A DNA stretch of 64,000 nucleotides. It comes from Pedosphaera sp. (GTDB lineage: Bacteria; Verrucomicrobiota; Verrucomicrobiia; Limisphaerales; UBA9464). The position numbers and the translations under genes were made by a program. Below the pieces are notes generated by a model. It searched no databases and was not told the origin of the DNA. It worked only from the letters and a program-made list of their open reading frames with translations. Positions 37,553-46,661 of this stretch are shown here, one piece after another; the stretch's first letter is position 1; each line of letters opens with the position of its first letter. The stretch lies in NCBI GenBank assembly GCA_009695205.1, contig SIBK01000004.1, positions 59,424-123,423 on the forward strand, written 5' to 3'.

Positions 37553-38284
37553 CTACAGGTTAAACTCGGGGCCCAGGTAGATTTCCCGGGCCTTTGGATC
37601 TTTGACCATTTTTTCAGCGGTTCCTTCGTACACAACCTCGCCCTTGTAAATCAGGCAGGCCCGGTCGACGAGCTTCAGTGTTTCACGGACGTTGTGGTCG
37701 GTGATCAAAATCCCGAGGCCCCGTTCCCGGAGGCGTCGGACGATCTTTTGGACTTCGTAAACGGCGATCGGGTCAATGCCGCTAAAAGGTTCATCGAGAA
37801 GGAGCAGCTTGGGACTGGTTACGAGTGCCCGCGTGATTTCGAGCCTGCGTTTCTCACCGCCGCTCAGTTGGTATGCGTAGCTTTTGGCGAGTCGGCCGAG
37901 ATCCAATTCGTCGAGAAGGTATTGAAGACGGATTCGGCGCTCCGAGGCAGAGCTCTTGCATGTTTCGAGGATCGCCAGCAGGTTCTGCTCCACCGTCAGC
38001 TTTCGGAAGACACTGGGCTCCTGAGTGAGGTAGCCAATGCCCAATCGGGCCCGTTGATGCATCGGCAACGACGTGATGTCCCGTCCCTGAAACCACACCC
38101 GTCCCTCCTCGGGTCGCACAATACCCACAACCATGTTGAAGCTCGTGGTTTTCCCGGCTCCATTGGGTCCGAGCAACCCCACAATTTCACCTGGATTGAC
38201 GGTGACAGATACTCCGTTGACGACACGGCGACCCTGGTATTGTTTGACCAGTTTCTCGACTTGAAGAAGACGGAAATCATCCAT
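37553..38284 (-). CDS. lptB: LPS export ABC transporter ATPase
   Basis: ATPase that powers extraction of lipopolysaccharide from the inner membrane as part of LptB2FGC. The product has 243 residues. Walker A is GPNGAGKTT (K45), the signature LSGGEKRRLEI, and Walker B LLLLDEPFSGIDP, followed by the H-loop ITDHNVRET. The signature SGGEKRR and the FSGIDP block are diagnostic for LptB within ABC ATPases. It is last in the minus-strand run tal-kdsC-lptC-lptA-lptB and 33 bases after lptA. LptF and LptG are not in the window. Confidence 0.95.
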   Translation of the reverse strand: MDDFRLLQVEKLVKQYQGRRVVNGVSVTVNPGEIVGLLGPNGAGKTTSFNMVVGIVRPEEGRVWFQGRDITSLPMHQRARLGIGYLTQEPSVFRKLTVEQNLLAILETCKSSASERRIRLQYLLDELDLGRLAKSYAYQLSGGEKRRLEITRALVTSPKLLLLDEPFSGIDPIAVYEVQKIVRRLRERGLGILITDHNVRETLKLVDRACLIYKGEVVYEGTAEKMVKDPKAREIYLGPEFNL

Positions 38285-38317
38285 GGGATTCCGGAGACGG
38301 ATTCCTGGCGGCAGTCC

Positions 38318-38842
38318 TCATTTTCGCTGCATCGGGTTGGTCTGGGGAAATGCACCCGCATTGAACTTCATTCGGGGGTTTCCCCTTCCGTGAACCTTTC
38401 CAGTGCGCCGATCGAAAACAATCGTATCGGCCCAACTTGTGCTGTCCAGACGAGTGACCACGGGGTTGTCCAGGCTGAATTCAAAGGTGTCCGAGGCAGC
38501 CGAGTAGACGGCCCGGCCGCATCGGGCCTGGCTGGTCACGCCCCCCTCAAAGAGGGTGATCACCACGTTTGAAGTAGCGACGATGGACTCGATCCGCCGA
38601 TTGGTGAGAGATCGTTCCGCGACGAGATCCTCGCAGGTCAGGTGAAGCGAACCTGGATCGTCCACAACCACCTGTTCAGACCAATGAAGACGACCGGTCT
38701 TTAGGTCGTACTCGAACGGGCCGCGTGCGGTGATATCCACATTGTTGGTTGCGGCGGCAGGGGCGGATTCCCCCGGCTTTGCAATCAGAAGCGCGGCCGA
38801 TAGGAGCACGGCGGGGATCAGGGTTGCGTGAAGAGCTTTCAT
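38318..38842 (-). CDS. lptA: LptA/OstA-like LPS transport protein
   Basis: Periplasmic protein expected to bridge inner- and outer-membrane LPS transport machinery. The product has about 174 residues. ATG 38842 overlaps the previous stop codon as ATGA, fixing this start and indicating translational coupling. A signal peptide (MKALHATLIPAVLLSAALLIA) precedes an OstA-type beta domain with the repeating pattern FEYDLKTGRLHWSEQVVV and VYSAASDTFEFS. The assignment rests on position between an LptC-like protein and LptB and on this beta-jellyroll pattern; sequence identity to E. coli LptA is low, so the symbol is by context. Confidence 0.75.
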   Translation of the reverse strand: MKALHATLIPAVLLSAALLIAKPGESAPAAATNNVDITARGPFEYDLKTGRLHWSEQVVVDDPGSLHLTCEDLVAERSLTNRRIESIVATSNVVITLFEGGVTSQARCGRAVYSAASDTFEFSLDNPVVTRLDSTSWADTIVFDRRTGKVHGRGNPRMKFNAGAFPQTNPMQRK

Positions 38843-39318
38843 GGAGAACGCGGATTGAAGAACGCTATTTGGATCACAGTGTGGACGTGGTTCGATACGA
38901 TGAGTCGTGAACTCTCCTGATCCCATCGAAAACCGCGGCCTTCGAGAAAAAAGAGGCCATCCGCATGGCGCACCTGGATCGGGCCAGGCGATGACGCCAG
39001 CTTCGTCGTCATATCGAAGAGACATTCCGGAGCCTCGGCCACAAGTTCCTCGGACCCGTCCTTTTCGCGGAAAGTTTCCATGCGGAAATTACGAGCCAGG
39101 AGGAGGGAACCTCCTTGCGGAGTAGCCTCTGAAGCCGTGATGTGGGCCACATTGCGGTTCCCTTCCTTGTGGTAGAAACTGACTTTCCGGGCCGCTGAGG
39201 GCGCGTTCGTGGGTGTTTGCGCCGTCAAAATCCCTGCCGCAATCAGGCCCGCCCACACACTGACCCCGAGACGATCGCGCTGACGGATGAAAAAATCGCG
39301 TGTGGCGGTTGCAGGCAT
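38839..39318 (-). CDS. LptC-like membrane-anchored LPS export protein
   Basis: About 159 residues with an N-terminal transmembrane anchor (LGVSVWAGLIAAGILTA) followed by a beta-rich periplasmic domain (VSFYHKEGNRNVAHITASEA ... FFLEGRGFRWDQESSRLIVS). It occupies the LptC position between kdsC and lptA and overlaps lptA by 4 bases. The start is ATG 39318; an ATG at 39342 is possible. LptC receives LPS from LptFG and passes it to LptA. The family is poorly conserved, so the call depends mainly on topology and neighbours. Confidence 0.6.
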   Translation of the reverse strand: MPATATRDFFIRQRDRLGVSVWAGLIAAGILTAQTPTNAPSAARKVSFYHKEGNRNVAHITASEATPQGGSLLLARNFRMETFREKDGSEELVAEAPECLFDMTTKLASSPGPIQVRHADGLFFLEGRGFRWDQESSRLIVSNHVHTVIQIAFFNPRSP

Positions 39319-39444
39319 GGATTTGTAGGAACGCGGTAACACGGGTCGTAAAGAAGAACAGAGCGGACACCCATCGGTTTTTTAGACAATGATGGCAAGG
39401 CTGAGTTCAACTCCATCCAAAAGGGGTGACTGGGCCATTGGAAT

Positions 39445-39981
39445 TCACTCCGAAAATTTCGCGATCAACGGTTCCCATTTATCCTGAGCGCGTAGTAACA
39501 AGTCGGCGATTTCCCGGACGGCTCCGTGACCGCCGGCAAGCCGACAAACGTAGTGAGCCACGGCACGCACTTCGAGAATTGCGTCCGCAGGAGCCACCGC
39601 GACACCCGCTCGCTTCATGGCACCGAGGTCAACCACGTCATCCCCCATGTAAAGAACCTCCGGCCAACCGATCCCTGTCTGGGCGAGCAACTCCTCGATG
39701 ACTCCCACTTTGGGCGTCGACGACTGGAGAATAAAATCGATCTTGAGATCATTCGCCCGCTCGGTGGTGGCTAGGGATGGACGTGCGGAGACCCAAGCCA
39801 CGCGAAGTCCTTCCGCCTGAAGAAGTCGCAGGCCAAGGCCGTCGCGGATGTGAAACGCCTTCGCTTCGAAGCCCGAACCCATAATCACGGTAGCGTCGGT
39901 CAGAACGCCATCCACATCACAGATGAAAAATTTGATCCGGCGAAGACCGGCCAGCAGGTTCGGAGAGATTTCGTGGAGCAC
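39445..39981 (-). CDS. kdsC: 3-deoxy-D-manno-octulosonate-8-phosphate phosphatase
   Basis: HAD-superfamily phosphatase that releases Kdo from Kdo-8-phosphate for the LPS inner core. A type C0 HAD with no cap, 178 residues. Motif I is FFICDVDGVLTDA (D22, D24), motif II region is AWVSARPS (Ser replaces the Thr/Gly more often seen in TGR), and motifs III/IV are STPKVG and YMGDDVVDLGAM. Length and lack of a cap exclude most other HADs. It sits between transaldolase and the lpt genes, consistent with LPS assembly. Confidence 0.88.
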   Translation of the reverse strand: MLHEISPNLLAGLRRIKFFICDVDGVLTDATVIMGSGFEAKAFHIRDGLGLRLLQAEGLRVAWVSARPSLATTERANDLKIDFILQSSTPKVGVIEELLAQTGIGWPEVLYMGDDVVDLGAMKRAGVAVAPADAILEVRAVAHYVCRLAGGHGAVREIADLLLRAQDKWEPLIAKFSE

Positions 39982-40031
39982 AGGCGGATCGAATGTCGGG
40001 AATACGGAGAATGGGAAGTCGTCCCAAAGGT

Positions 40032-40994
40032 CTAGCCTAGCTTTGCCGCCACAAACGTTTCCAGTTTGACGGTGTCCGCCGCGAACAATCGAATGCCTTC
40101 CGCCAGTTTATCCGTCGCCATTGCATCTTCGTTGTGCATCCAGCGAAACGCCTTTTCATCCAGGGAAATTTTTGCCTGCGGCTCCGTCCCCACAAAAGCG
40201 GAATCGAGTTTCCGCAGTAGAACACCTTCCGTGCGCTGCAATTCTTCCAGCAACGCGGGACTGATCGTGAGCAGGTCGCAGCCCGCCAATTCCATGATTT
40301 CGCCCGCGCTTCGAAAGCTCGCCCCCATCACTTCGGTACGGTACCCGTGCTGCTTGTAGTACGCGTAAATCCTCTGGACGGACTGTACGCCAGGGTCCTC
40401 GGCACCGGGGTATTCTTTGCCCGGGTTGTTTTTCTTATGCCAGTCAAGGATGCGGCCAACAAAGGGAGAGATGAGCTGGACACCTGCCTCCGCACACGCA
40501 ACCGCCTGCGCAAAGCTAAACAACAGAGTTAGGTTGCAGTGGATCCCGTCCGCCCTCAATTGTCGTGCAGCCTGCACCCCCTCCCAGGTGGAGGCGAGCT
40601 TGATGAGAATCCGTTCCTGCCCGATACCCGCGGCCTTGTACCGGGCGATTAAGCTGCGCGCCTTCGCAACCGATGCCGTGGTGTCAAAACTCAAGCGGGC
40701 ATCCACCTCTGTGGAGACGCGGTTGGGGACGATTTTGAGAATTTCGAGGCCGAAGTCGACAGCCAGGCGGTCCAAGGCGATGGCAACAGGATTCTCGTTG
40801 CCGCCCGCCTCCTGCTTTGACTCCGCGAGCGTCCGGGTCACGAGGTCGGCGTACTCGATCATCGTAGACGCCTTGAGCAGGAGGCTGGGGTTGGTGGTGG
40901 CGTCCCGAGGTTGGTACTTCCGCATGGCGGAAAAATCACCGGTGTCCGCCACAACGATGCTGTGCTGTTTCAGTTGCGATAGATGATTTGCCAT
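40032..40994 (-). CDS. tal: Transaldolase
   Basis: Pentose-phosphate enzyme that transfers a dihydroxyacetone unit between sedoheptulose-7-phosphate and glyceraldehyde-3-phosphate. The product is 320 residues of the TalB type. The Schiff-base lysine is K132 in [14 protein letters not shown], at the same number as in E. coli TalB. Flanking blocks are [32 protein letters not shown] and [14 protein letters not shown]. It is first in the minus-strand run leading to kdsC and the lpt genes. The link may reflect supply of sugar phosphates for Kdo. Confidence 0.97.
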   Translation of the reverse strand: MANHLSQLKQHSIVVADTGDFSAMRKYQPRDATTNPSLLLKASTMIEYADLVTRTLAESKQEAGGNENPVAIALDRLAVDFGLEILKIVPNRVSTEVDARLSFDTTASVAKARSLIARYKAAGIGQERILIKLASTWEGVQAARQLRADGIHCNLTLLFSFAQAVACAEAGVQLISPFVGRILDWHKKNNPGKEYPGAEDPGVQSVQRIYAYYKQHGYRTEVMGASFRSAGEIMELAGCDLLTISPALLEELQRTEGVLLRKLDSAFVGTEPQAKISLDEKAFRWMHNEDAMATDKLAEGIRLFAADTVKLETFVAAKLG

Positions 40995-41212
40995 CGCAAG
41001 ACCGTACCCGTTGTGGCGGCGGATTCAAGAAACGCCGAACGTGCTCCAAACAGTTCTCATTCTGGAGAAATGCTGAACTCAGCTCCTTTTCCCTTTTCTT
41101 GGGGACATGAACTCGCCCTTCTCCACGGCCGAAAAAACCGCGCCTTTACACGCTGCACGCATGCCGCATAGTCGGTGCGCGTCAGGAATTACGAGATCCA
41201 TACGAATCATCT

Positions 41213-41935
41213 ATGGCGAAGGTCATCGCAGAAATGCTTATCGAAACGGCGACCATGGAGCTGCCGGATGTAAAGACTCTTCGGCTCAAGTGGCCCGAAG
41301 GCTACGACCCCGGCGAGTTCAAAACGGGCCAATTCATCACCCTCTATTGGCCGCACAAACCGAGGTACAAACGGGCTTATTCGCTCAGTTCATGCACCCT
41401 CGACAAGGGACACTACGAGGTCACCGTCAAACGCGACGGCAAAATGGGCACAAGCTTCGTCGATTGGGCCGAGGCAGGGGACAAATTGCTTGTTATTCCC
41501 CCCGCTGGAAAATTCCTCCCGGTATTCGATCCGCCAGGCCGCCACCTGATTTGTGTGGCGGGCGGTTCCGGGGTAACCCCTTTTCGCGGGTTTGTTCGTG
41601 AAGCGACCCGCCGGAATCTCGACACCCGGATCACAATCCTTTATACGGTCCGCACCCCCCGGGACATCATTTTTGAAAAGGAGTTCCGTGAACTGGAAGC
41701 GGCGAATCCCCGATTCCAATTCCTCGTCACCTGCACGCGGCTAACCCCCGAGGATCCCTGGCCAGGCCGTCGAGGACGCATCACGCCGGATTGGGTGAAA
41801 AGTTTTGTCGGAGACCCAGCACAGACCGTGTTCTACGCCTGCGGCACCAACGAAATGGTGGAGGGAATCGAACATCTGGTGACGCACGACCTCGGGCTGC
41901 CGAAGCAACAGATGAAGACGGAGAAGTGGGGCTGA
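41213..41935 (+). CDS. Ferredoxin-NADP reductase-like flavoprotein
   Basis: A 240-residue FAD- and NAD(P)H-binding oxidoreductase. The FAD motif RAYSLSS lies near residue 60 and the NAD(P)-binding GGSGVTPFRGFVREA near 120. VFYACGTNEMVEG is the C-terminal nucleotide-contact motif. No iron-sulfur or heme domain is fused, so an external redox partner (ferredoxin, flavodoxin or a hydroxylase component) is needed. None is adjacent. It precedes the NYN-domain gene by 28 bases on the same strand, so co-transcription is likely, though no functional link is evident. Confidence 0.82.
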   Translation: MAKVIAEMLIETATMELPDVKTLRLKWPEGYDPGEFKTGQFITLYWPHKPRYKRAYSLSSCTLDKGHYEVTVKRDGKMGTSFVDWAEAGDKLLVIPPAGKFLPVFDPPGRHLICVAGGSGVTPFRGFVREATRRNLDTRITILYTVRTPRDIIFEKEFRELEAANPRFQFLVTCTRLTPEDPWPGRRGRITPDWVKSFVGDPAQTVFYACGTNEMVEGIEHLVTHDLGLPKQQMKTEKWG

Positions 41936-41963
41936 TTGGGCATCGCCGCTGCCGCCTCCACAA

Positions 41964-42431
41964 ATGGCTCTTGTCCGGATTTTGATCGATGGATACAGCC
42001 TCCTACATGGGTGGCCGGAGCTCGCGCCCAATGCCGCCCGTCATTCGCATCAAGCCCGGGAAACTCTCCTAACCCGCCTGACCCGGTACCGCGATGCCAC
42101 CTCGGTGCCAATCACTGTTTTCTTTGACGGACAGGGGGTGCCGGCGGGCACACCCAAACTGGCAAGCTCCTCGGAAATGGAGGTGTTGTTTTCCCGAGCG
42201 GGTCAGACGGCCGACGACATGATCGAACGGACGGCCTACCGGATGAAGGCGTATGGCGAGGTGCTGGTGGTTACCGATGACAACGCGGAACGTGACACGG
42301 TCATCAATATGGGCGGATTGGCGGCGAGTTGCAGTTCGTTCATCGCCCAGGTGGAAGCGGCAATATCCGAAGTGAACTTCGATCTGAAACACCACAACCG
42401 CCGAGAGATCCAGCGCTTCCGGCGATCCTGA
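41964..42431 (+). CDS. NYN-domain ribonuclease (YacP/Rae1-like)
   Basis: A 155-residue PIN-like endoribonuclease of the NYN family. The first acidic motif is RILIDGYSLLHGW. The second is FFDGQGVPAG, then TADDMIERTAY and VVTDDNAERDTV, supplying the metal-binding Asp set. Relatives such as Bacillus Rae1/YacP cleave mRNA within the ribosome A site. An unspecific RNA role is the safest call. It lies 28 bases after the flavoprotein gene and converges with gcvH at a 31-base gap. Confidence 0.82.
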   Translation: MALVRILIDGYSLLHGWPELAPNAARHSHQARETLLTRLTRYRDATSVPITVFFDGQGVPAGTPKLASSSEMEVLFSRAGQTADDMIERTAYRMKAYGEVLVVTDDNAERDTVINMGGLAASCSSFIAQVEAAISEVNFDLKHHNRREIQRFRRS

Positions 42432-42462
42432 AGAACATCCCCCCACGTATCGCCACCGAAAC

Positions 42463-42849
42463 TCACCCGCCGATCTGCTTCCCGTAATCCACTGAACTCA
42501 GCAACGCCGCTGCCTCGGTCTCATTCGACAACTTGACCTGGAAAAACCAACCGGCTCCGTAGGGATCCGAATTGACCAGAGCTGGATTTTCGACGACGGC
42601 GTCGTTGACAAGGGTTATTTCGCCGCTGACCGGCGAGTAAATGTCGCTGGCCGTCTTGACAGATTCCACGACAGCACAGGCTTCGCCGGCCTTCACTTTT
42701 CGGCCCTCGGCGGGCAATTCCACGAAGACAATGTCCGTAAGCTCCTGTTGCGCGTGGTCTGTGATTCCGACCGTTGCGGTTGGAGCACTGACACGGACCC
42801 ATTCGTGCGACTTGGCGTAGCGTAGATCGGCGGGAACCTGAGAACTCAT
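42463..42849 (-). CDS. gcvH: Glycine cleavage system H protein
   Basis: Lipoyl carrier protein that shuttles the methylamine group between the P, T and L proteins. The product is about 128 residues. The lipoyl-lysine is K65 in VVESVKTASDIYSPVSGEI, the invariant motif. The N-terminus RYAKSHEWVRV and YGAGWFFQVKL at the end are typical. ATG 42849 is preferred over an in-frame TTG two codons upstream. The other gcv genes are not in this window and no glycine riboswitch is apparent in the 200 bases upstream. Confidence 0.95.
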   Translation of the reverse strand: MSSQVPADLRYAKSHEWVRVSAPTATVGITDHAQQELTDIVFVELPAEGRKVKAGEACAVVESVKTASDIYSPVSGEITLVNDAVVENPALVNSDPYGAGWFFQVKLSNETEAAALLSSVDYGKQIGG

Positions 42850-43058
42850 GGGCAATTTGTTTACCGACCTACCCGGCGGTCGGCGAGCAGAAATCCAATC
42901 CGATTGCCGAATGGGGCTGAAGTGAGCTCATTGTATTCAACGTGAGGCCCGCGCCCGATTCGTCAACACAGGACGGGGTTGGGGGGGGGTCAGAAGAAAC
43001 CTCTCGCCATTCGCGTTTCGGGCTTTGATCGGACTGCGTCTCCCCGGAGACTGAGCCC

Positions 43059-43829
43059 GTGAAGCTGATTTCATGGAATGTCAATGGACTCCGGGCCGTG
43101 TTACGGAAGAATTTCCTCGAGTACCTTGAGCAGGAAAAACCGGACATCTTGTGCTTGCAGGAAACGAAGTGTACGCCGGACGACGTTGAGCAGCTATGGC
43201 CAGTGACGTACCATACCCATTGGAACTGGGCGGAAAAGAAGGGTTACTCCGGCACGGCCGTGTTTTCTAAAGAACGGCCAATTTCCGTCGAACGCGGTAT
43301 CGGCATCGCCAAGCACGACACCGAAGGCCGAGTCCTAACGATGGAGTATTCCGGTTTTTATTTGGTGAACGCCTATGTGCCGAATTCGCAGCGGGAGTTG
43401 ACGCGGTTGAAGTACAGGCAACTCTGGGATCGTGATTTCCTGAAGTTTCTACTCAAAATGGAACGGAGCAAGCCGGTGCTGCTTTGTGGTGACCTGAATG
43501 TCGCTCATACAGAGCTGGATCTGAGCAACCCCAAGGCCAACATCCGAAATCATGGCTTTACTCCCGAAGAACGGGCCGGCTTCTCCGCGCTGGTGGAGGC
43601 GGGATTCATCGACACGTTCCGAGAGTTTGAAAAGGCCGGAGGCCACTACACCTGGTGGAGTCCAATGTCTGGCGCCCGCGCTCGAAACGTTGGGTGGCGC
43701 ATCGATTATTTCCTCTGTTCCTCCAGCCTTCGACCCCGACTACGGAAGGCCTTTATCCGAACGGACATTCTGGGGTCGGACCATTGCCCTGTGGGTGTGA
43801 TTCTGGACGGCGATGGGGTCGGTCAATAG
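43059..43829 (+). CDS. xth: Exodeoxyribonuclease III
   Basis: AP endonuclease/3'-5' exonuclease for base-excision repair, 256 residues, normal length. Conserved blocks: MKLISWNVNGLRA (GTG start at 43059), LCLQETKC (metal Glu), AYVPNSQ, LLCGDLNVAHTELDL, TWWSP and the final GSDHCPVGV (catalytic His). Its stop codon (TAG at 43827) lies inside the left arm of a 16 bp inverted repeat that spans the gene end. No operon partner; gcvH diverges from it. Confidence 0.95.
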   Translation: MKLISWNVNGLRAVLRKNFLEYLEQEKPDILCLQETKCTPDDVEQLWPVTYHTHWNWAEKKGYSGTAVFSKERPISVERGIGIAKHDTEGRVLTMEYSGFYLVNAYVPNSQRELTRLKYRQLWDRDFLKFLLKMERSKPVLLCGDLNVAHTELDLSNPKANIRNHGFTPEERAGFSALVEAGFIDTFREFEKAGGHYTWWSPMSGARARNVGWRIDYFLCSSSLRPRLRKAFIRTDILGSDHCPVGVILDGDGVGQ

Positions 43830-43881
43830 TAACGTAATATTCCAACGTTTTCTGAAATACTACAATACTATTGACCGACCC
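43816..43881. terminator. 16 bp inverted repeat across the exonuclease stop codon
   Basis: GGGTCGGTCAATAGTA (43816-43831) and TACTATTGACCGACCC (43866-43881) are perfect complements around a 34-base AT-rich loop. The left arm contains the gene's last codons and stop. There is no U-tract after the stem, so Rho-independent termination is uncertain. The stem could instead protect the mRNA end or be an inserted repeat that created the present 3' end. Confidence 0.4.
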
Positions 43882-43946
43882 ACTTCGATTTGTGCCGGTA
43901 CTCGCCGGAAGCCATATTCTCGTCGCCGTGCTCCCGCAACGATTCA

Positions 43947-44795
43947 ATGCAGACGAGTGTTTTCAGACTAATCCGACGATCACAGCCCGGCTTCACTCTC
44001 GTGGAACTGCTGGTTGTGGTGGCTATTATTGGCGTTCTTGCCTCACTGCTCCTGCCTGCTCTGGGGAGCGCGAAAGGGCAGGCCCGCCGAGTAAACGAGA
44101 TCGCATCGGCCAAGCAGGTCATCCTGGCATGGCAGCTTTACGCGGACGACCACCTCGGCCGGGTCCTGCCTGGCTATCGCTACGGCTATGCGGCGAATGA
44201 TTTTTCCGGAAAACCCGTCACCCATCCAATCAATGCGCGCTATCCGTGGCGGCTGGCACCGTACCTCGGAAACAATTTCAACGTCATCTACGCAAACGAA
44301 AATCGTACCCTGCTGGAACAGTTTCAACGGATGGACGACAAGGCGCTCGGGATTTACGCCGCCAGTGTTTTTCCGTCATTGGGGATAAATTCTGTGTTTG
44401 TCGGCGGAGACGATCTTGAGCTGCCGCCGGACGAAAAGACGATGGGGGCATTCGACGACTTTTGTGTTCTCAACGAATCGCAGATACGTCGTCCGAGCCA
44501 ACTAATGGCTTTTGCGTCAGCCCGGGGTCCGTCGCCGTTTGAAGCCAGCAAGATCGCCCAAGGGTACTACAAAGTGGATCCGCCCTATCTCATCGCGCGG
44601 CAGTGGTCGGTATCGTGGAATCCGGAGGATGGCCCCAAGGCGTGGGGATTTGTTCATCCGCGACATCGATTGCAGGCGATTGCAGCGATGACAGACGGGC
44701 ATTCCGAGGCCTTACACAGGCCTCAACTGCAGGACATGCAGCACTGGGCCAACACTGCCGATCGGCAGGACTGGGTGCTCACGCCGCATCGTTGA
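43947..44795 (+). CDS. Prepilin-type protein with H-X9-DG processing motif
   Basis: About 282 residues. ATG 43947 begins a short basic leader ending at G-FTLVELL, the type IV prepilin/pseudopilin peptidase site. The hydrophobic helix VVVAIIGVLASLLLPAL follows, then a large extracellular domain. Near the C-terminus the exact spacing H-x9-D-G (HRLQAIAAMTDG) places it in the DUF1559-like group abundant in Planctomycetes and Verrucomicrobia. An upstream ATG at 43890 would put 19 extra residues before the leader and is rejected. It is thought to be a substrate of a type II secretion/pseudopilin apparatus; its role is unknown. Confidence 0.88.
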   Translation: MQTSVFRLIRRSQPGFTLVELLVVVAIIGVLASLLLPALGSAKGQARRVNEIASAKQVILAWQLYADDHLGRVLPGYRYGYAANDFSGKPVTHPINARYPWRLAPYLGNNFNVIYANENRTLLEQFQRMDDKALGIYAASVFPSLGINSVFVGGDDLELPPDEKTMGAFDDFCVLNESQIRRPSQLMAFASARGPSPFEASKIAQGYYKVDPPYLIARQWSVSWNPEDGPKAWGFVHPRHRLQAIAAMTDGHSEALHRPQLQDMQHWANTADRQDWVLTPHR

Positions 44796-44802
44796 TGCGG
44801 CG

Positions 44803-45582
44803 TCACAGAAACTGGCGGTAAAACAGCACAGCAGACAGGGAGAAGCCGATGACCATAATGAGGCGTCGCACCTGAGCTTGGGGGATTTTCTGGGAAAAGT
44901 GGGCGCCGACAAAATAGCCAATCACCGCTCCGCCGGTCATTACGGCGGCCTTTGGAACGTCCACCAACCCGGAGAACAGGAACCATCCGGAAGCGACAAG
45001 ATTGATAAGCGCGCTGAGAACCATCTTGGCGGCGTTCATCTCATGGATATTGCGGAAGCCTAGAAATCCAAGTGCGGCCAGCATGAGTATGCCGATACCC
45101 GCGCCGAAGTAGCCGCCGTAGACTGAGACGAGGAACTGAAAAGCGAGGGCGAGGGCAAGAATTCCCAACGGAGGTGATTCAACGAATCCGGGTGATATTT
45201 CCGTACGGATCAGCTGGCGAACCGCCCCCTGTGCAACAAACAAGACCGAAGCGAAAAGAACAAGAAACGGGACCACTGCTACGAATATTTTATCGCCACC
45301 GCGGGTCAGCAGCAGGCAGCCAACGGCTCCGCCTGCGAGACTGACGGGGGCGAAGCGAGCGAGCCAGGGGGCGATGGAAGGCATGTGGCTACGGTATCCC
45401 CAGAGACTGCCGGATGTTCCCAGCATGAGCGCGAGGGTACTGGTGGCGTTGGCTACGGTTGGAGGGCAACCGAAGAACAGTAGTGAGGGAAACGTGAGTA
45501 GGGTCCCGCCTCCGGCGACGGCGTTGATGGCTCCAGCAGCCATCGCGACCGCTGCGAGCGAGAAGAATTCCACCAACGGCAT
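44803..45582 (-). CDS. TSUP/TauE-SafE family membrane transporter
   Basis: A 259-residue polytopic inner-membrane protein of the sulfite/sulfonate exporter family. Repeat signatures occur in both halves: AGAINAVAGGGTLLTFPSLLF with PTVANATSTLAL, and GGYFGAGIGILMLAALGFLG with NAAKMVLSALINLVAS. About eight hydrophobic segments are present. ATG 45582 begins the first helix. The open frame to 45939 only overlaps gpsA antisense-of-frame sequence and is not used. It lies 41 bases downstream of gpsA on the same strand. Substrates of the family are organosulfur anions or other organic acids; this one is not assignable. Confidence 0.88.
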   Translation of the reverse strand: MPLVEFFSLAAVAMAAGAINAVAGGGTLLTFPSLLFFGCPPTVANATSTLALMLGTSGSLWGYRSHMPSIAPWLARFAPVSLAGGAVGCLLLTRGGDKIFVAVVPFLVLFASVLFVAQGAVRQLIRTEISPGFVESPPLGILALALAFQFLVSVYGGYFGAGIGILMLAALGFLGFRNIHEMNAAKMVLSALINLVASGWFLFSGLVDVPKAAVMTGGAVIGYFVGAHFSQKIPQAQVRRLIMVIGFSLSAVLFYRQFL

Positions 45583-45623
45583 GCGAGGATTTGGGTTGAG
45601 CGCAGGGATTCGGCCGTAGGACC

Positions 45624-46604
45624 TTACCGTTCCGCTCGTGAGTCCCGGTTGAGGAGGTCCGAAACCGCCTGACGCGGTTCCTTTCCTTCGTACAACATCC
45701 CATGCACTTCGGTGACAATTGGGGCGTAGAGAGAGTGTTTCCTGGCCAGGGAAAGTGCGGCGCGAGCGGTGGGATGCCCTTCGACAACGTTGAGACTGGA
45801 GGCCAGAATTTGATCCAGTGGTTCGCCGCGTCCGAGGCGTTCGCCAAAGGTCCGATTCCGGCTCAATTTGGAAAAGCACGTCACCGTAAGGTCCCCGAGC
45901 CCGCTCAACCCGGCGAAGGTTTCCGCCCTCGCGCCGCAAGCGACGCCCAGACGGGACATCTCCGCGGTGCTCCGGGTCAGGAGGGCGGCCTTCGAGTTAT
46001 CACCGAATCCGAGTCCATCACAAACTCCGGCGGCGATGGCCATGACATTCTTCAGGGCGCCCCCCAACTCCACCCCTGCGAGATCATCGCTCGTATAGAC
46101 TCGAAATGTCGGTCGATGAAACCATGCTTGCACATCGTGAGCTACGGCCGGATCCCGGCTGGCGGCGACCACGGCAGTGGGCACCCCCCGGGCCACTTCG
46201 AGCGCGAGGGACGGCCCGGAGAGAGCGGCAATCCGCGCCGCGGGCATTGTTTCGCGGAGGATGCCGCACATGGTTTGTCCGGTGACGAACTCAATCCCCT
46301 TCGTGGCACTCACCGCGGTTCCGGAGAAATTTCCCATGCGGCTGGAAATTTCGCGAAAACAACGCGACGGCACGGCCAGCACAACGGTTTCGGCCTCCCT
46401 CGCCGCGAGGGGCAGGTCCGGCTCATACCGCCATGACTGTGGGAGCTCAACTCCCGGCAGGTGCCGTTGGTTTCGTCGATTCCGTTTCATTTCTTCCAGG
46501 TGTTCCGGATTGTGGCCCCAAACGGTGATGTGATGTCCATTTTGGTGCAGCAACACGCCGAGGGCAGTGCCCCAAGCGCCGGCTCCGACAAGGGTGAGAT
46601 TCAT
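45624..46604 (-). CDS. gpsA: Glycerol-3-phosphate dehydrogenase [NAD(P)+]
   Basis: Reduces dihydroxyacetone phosphate to sn-glycerol-3-phosphate, the backbone for phospholipids. The product is 326 residues. The N-terminal Rossmann motif is VGAGAWGTALGVLL. SGPSLALEVARGVPT and the catalytic lysine in LGGALKNVMAIAAG follow, then GLGFGDNSKAALLTR and AGLSGLGDLTVTC. It follows plsY, which acylates the product, with a 57-base gap, and is followed by the TSUP transporter. Confidence 0.96.
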   Translation of the reverse strand: MNLTLVGAGAWGTALGVLLHQNGHHITVWGHNPEHLEEMKRNRRNQRHLPGVELPQSWRYEPDLPLAAREAETVVLAVPSRCFREISSRMGNFSGTAVSATKGIEFVTGQTMCGILRETMPAARIAALSGPSLALEVARGVPTAVVAASRDPAVAHDVQAWFHRPTFRVYTSDDLAGVELGGALKNVMAIAAGVCDGLGFGDNSKAALLTRSTAEMSRLGVACGARAETFAGLSGLGDLTVTCFSKLSRNRTFGERLGRGEPLDQILASSLNVVEGHPTARAALSLARKHSLYAPIVTEVHGMLYEGKEPRQAVSDLLNRDSRAER

Positions 46605-46661
46605 CGTGCGGCAGTGGATTCCATCGAGTGTGAGCCCAGAAATTCGGCGCGTGGGACGGCG

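Noticed and set aside
42856..43058. Glycine riboswitch before gcvH
   Set aside because: No recognisable tandem aptamer pattern in the 200 bases upstream.
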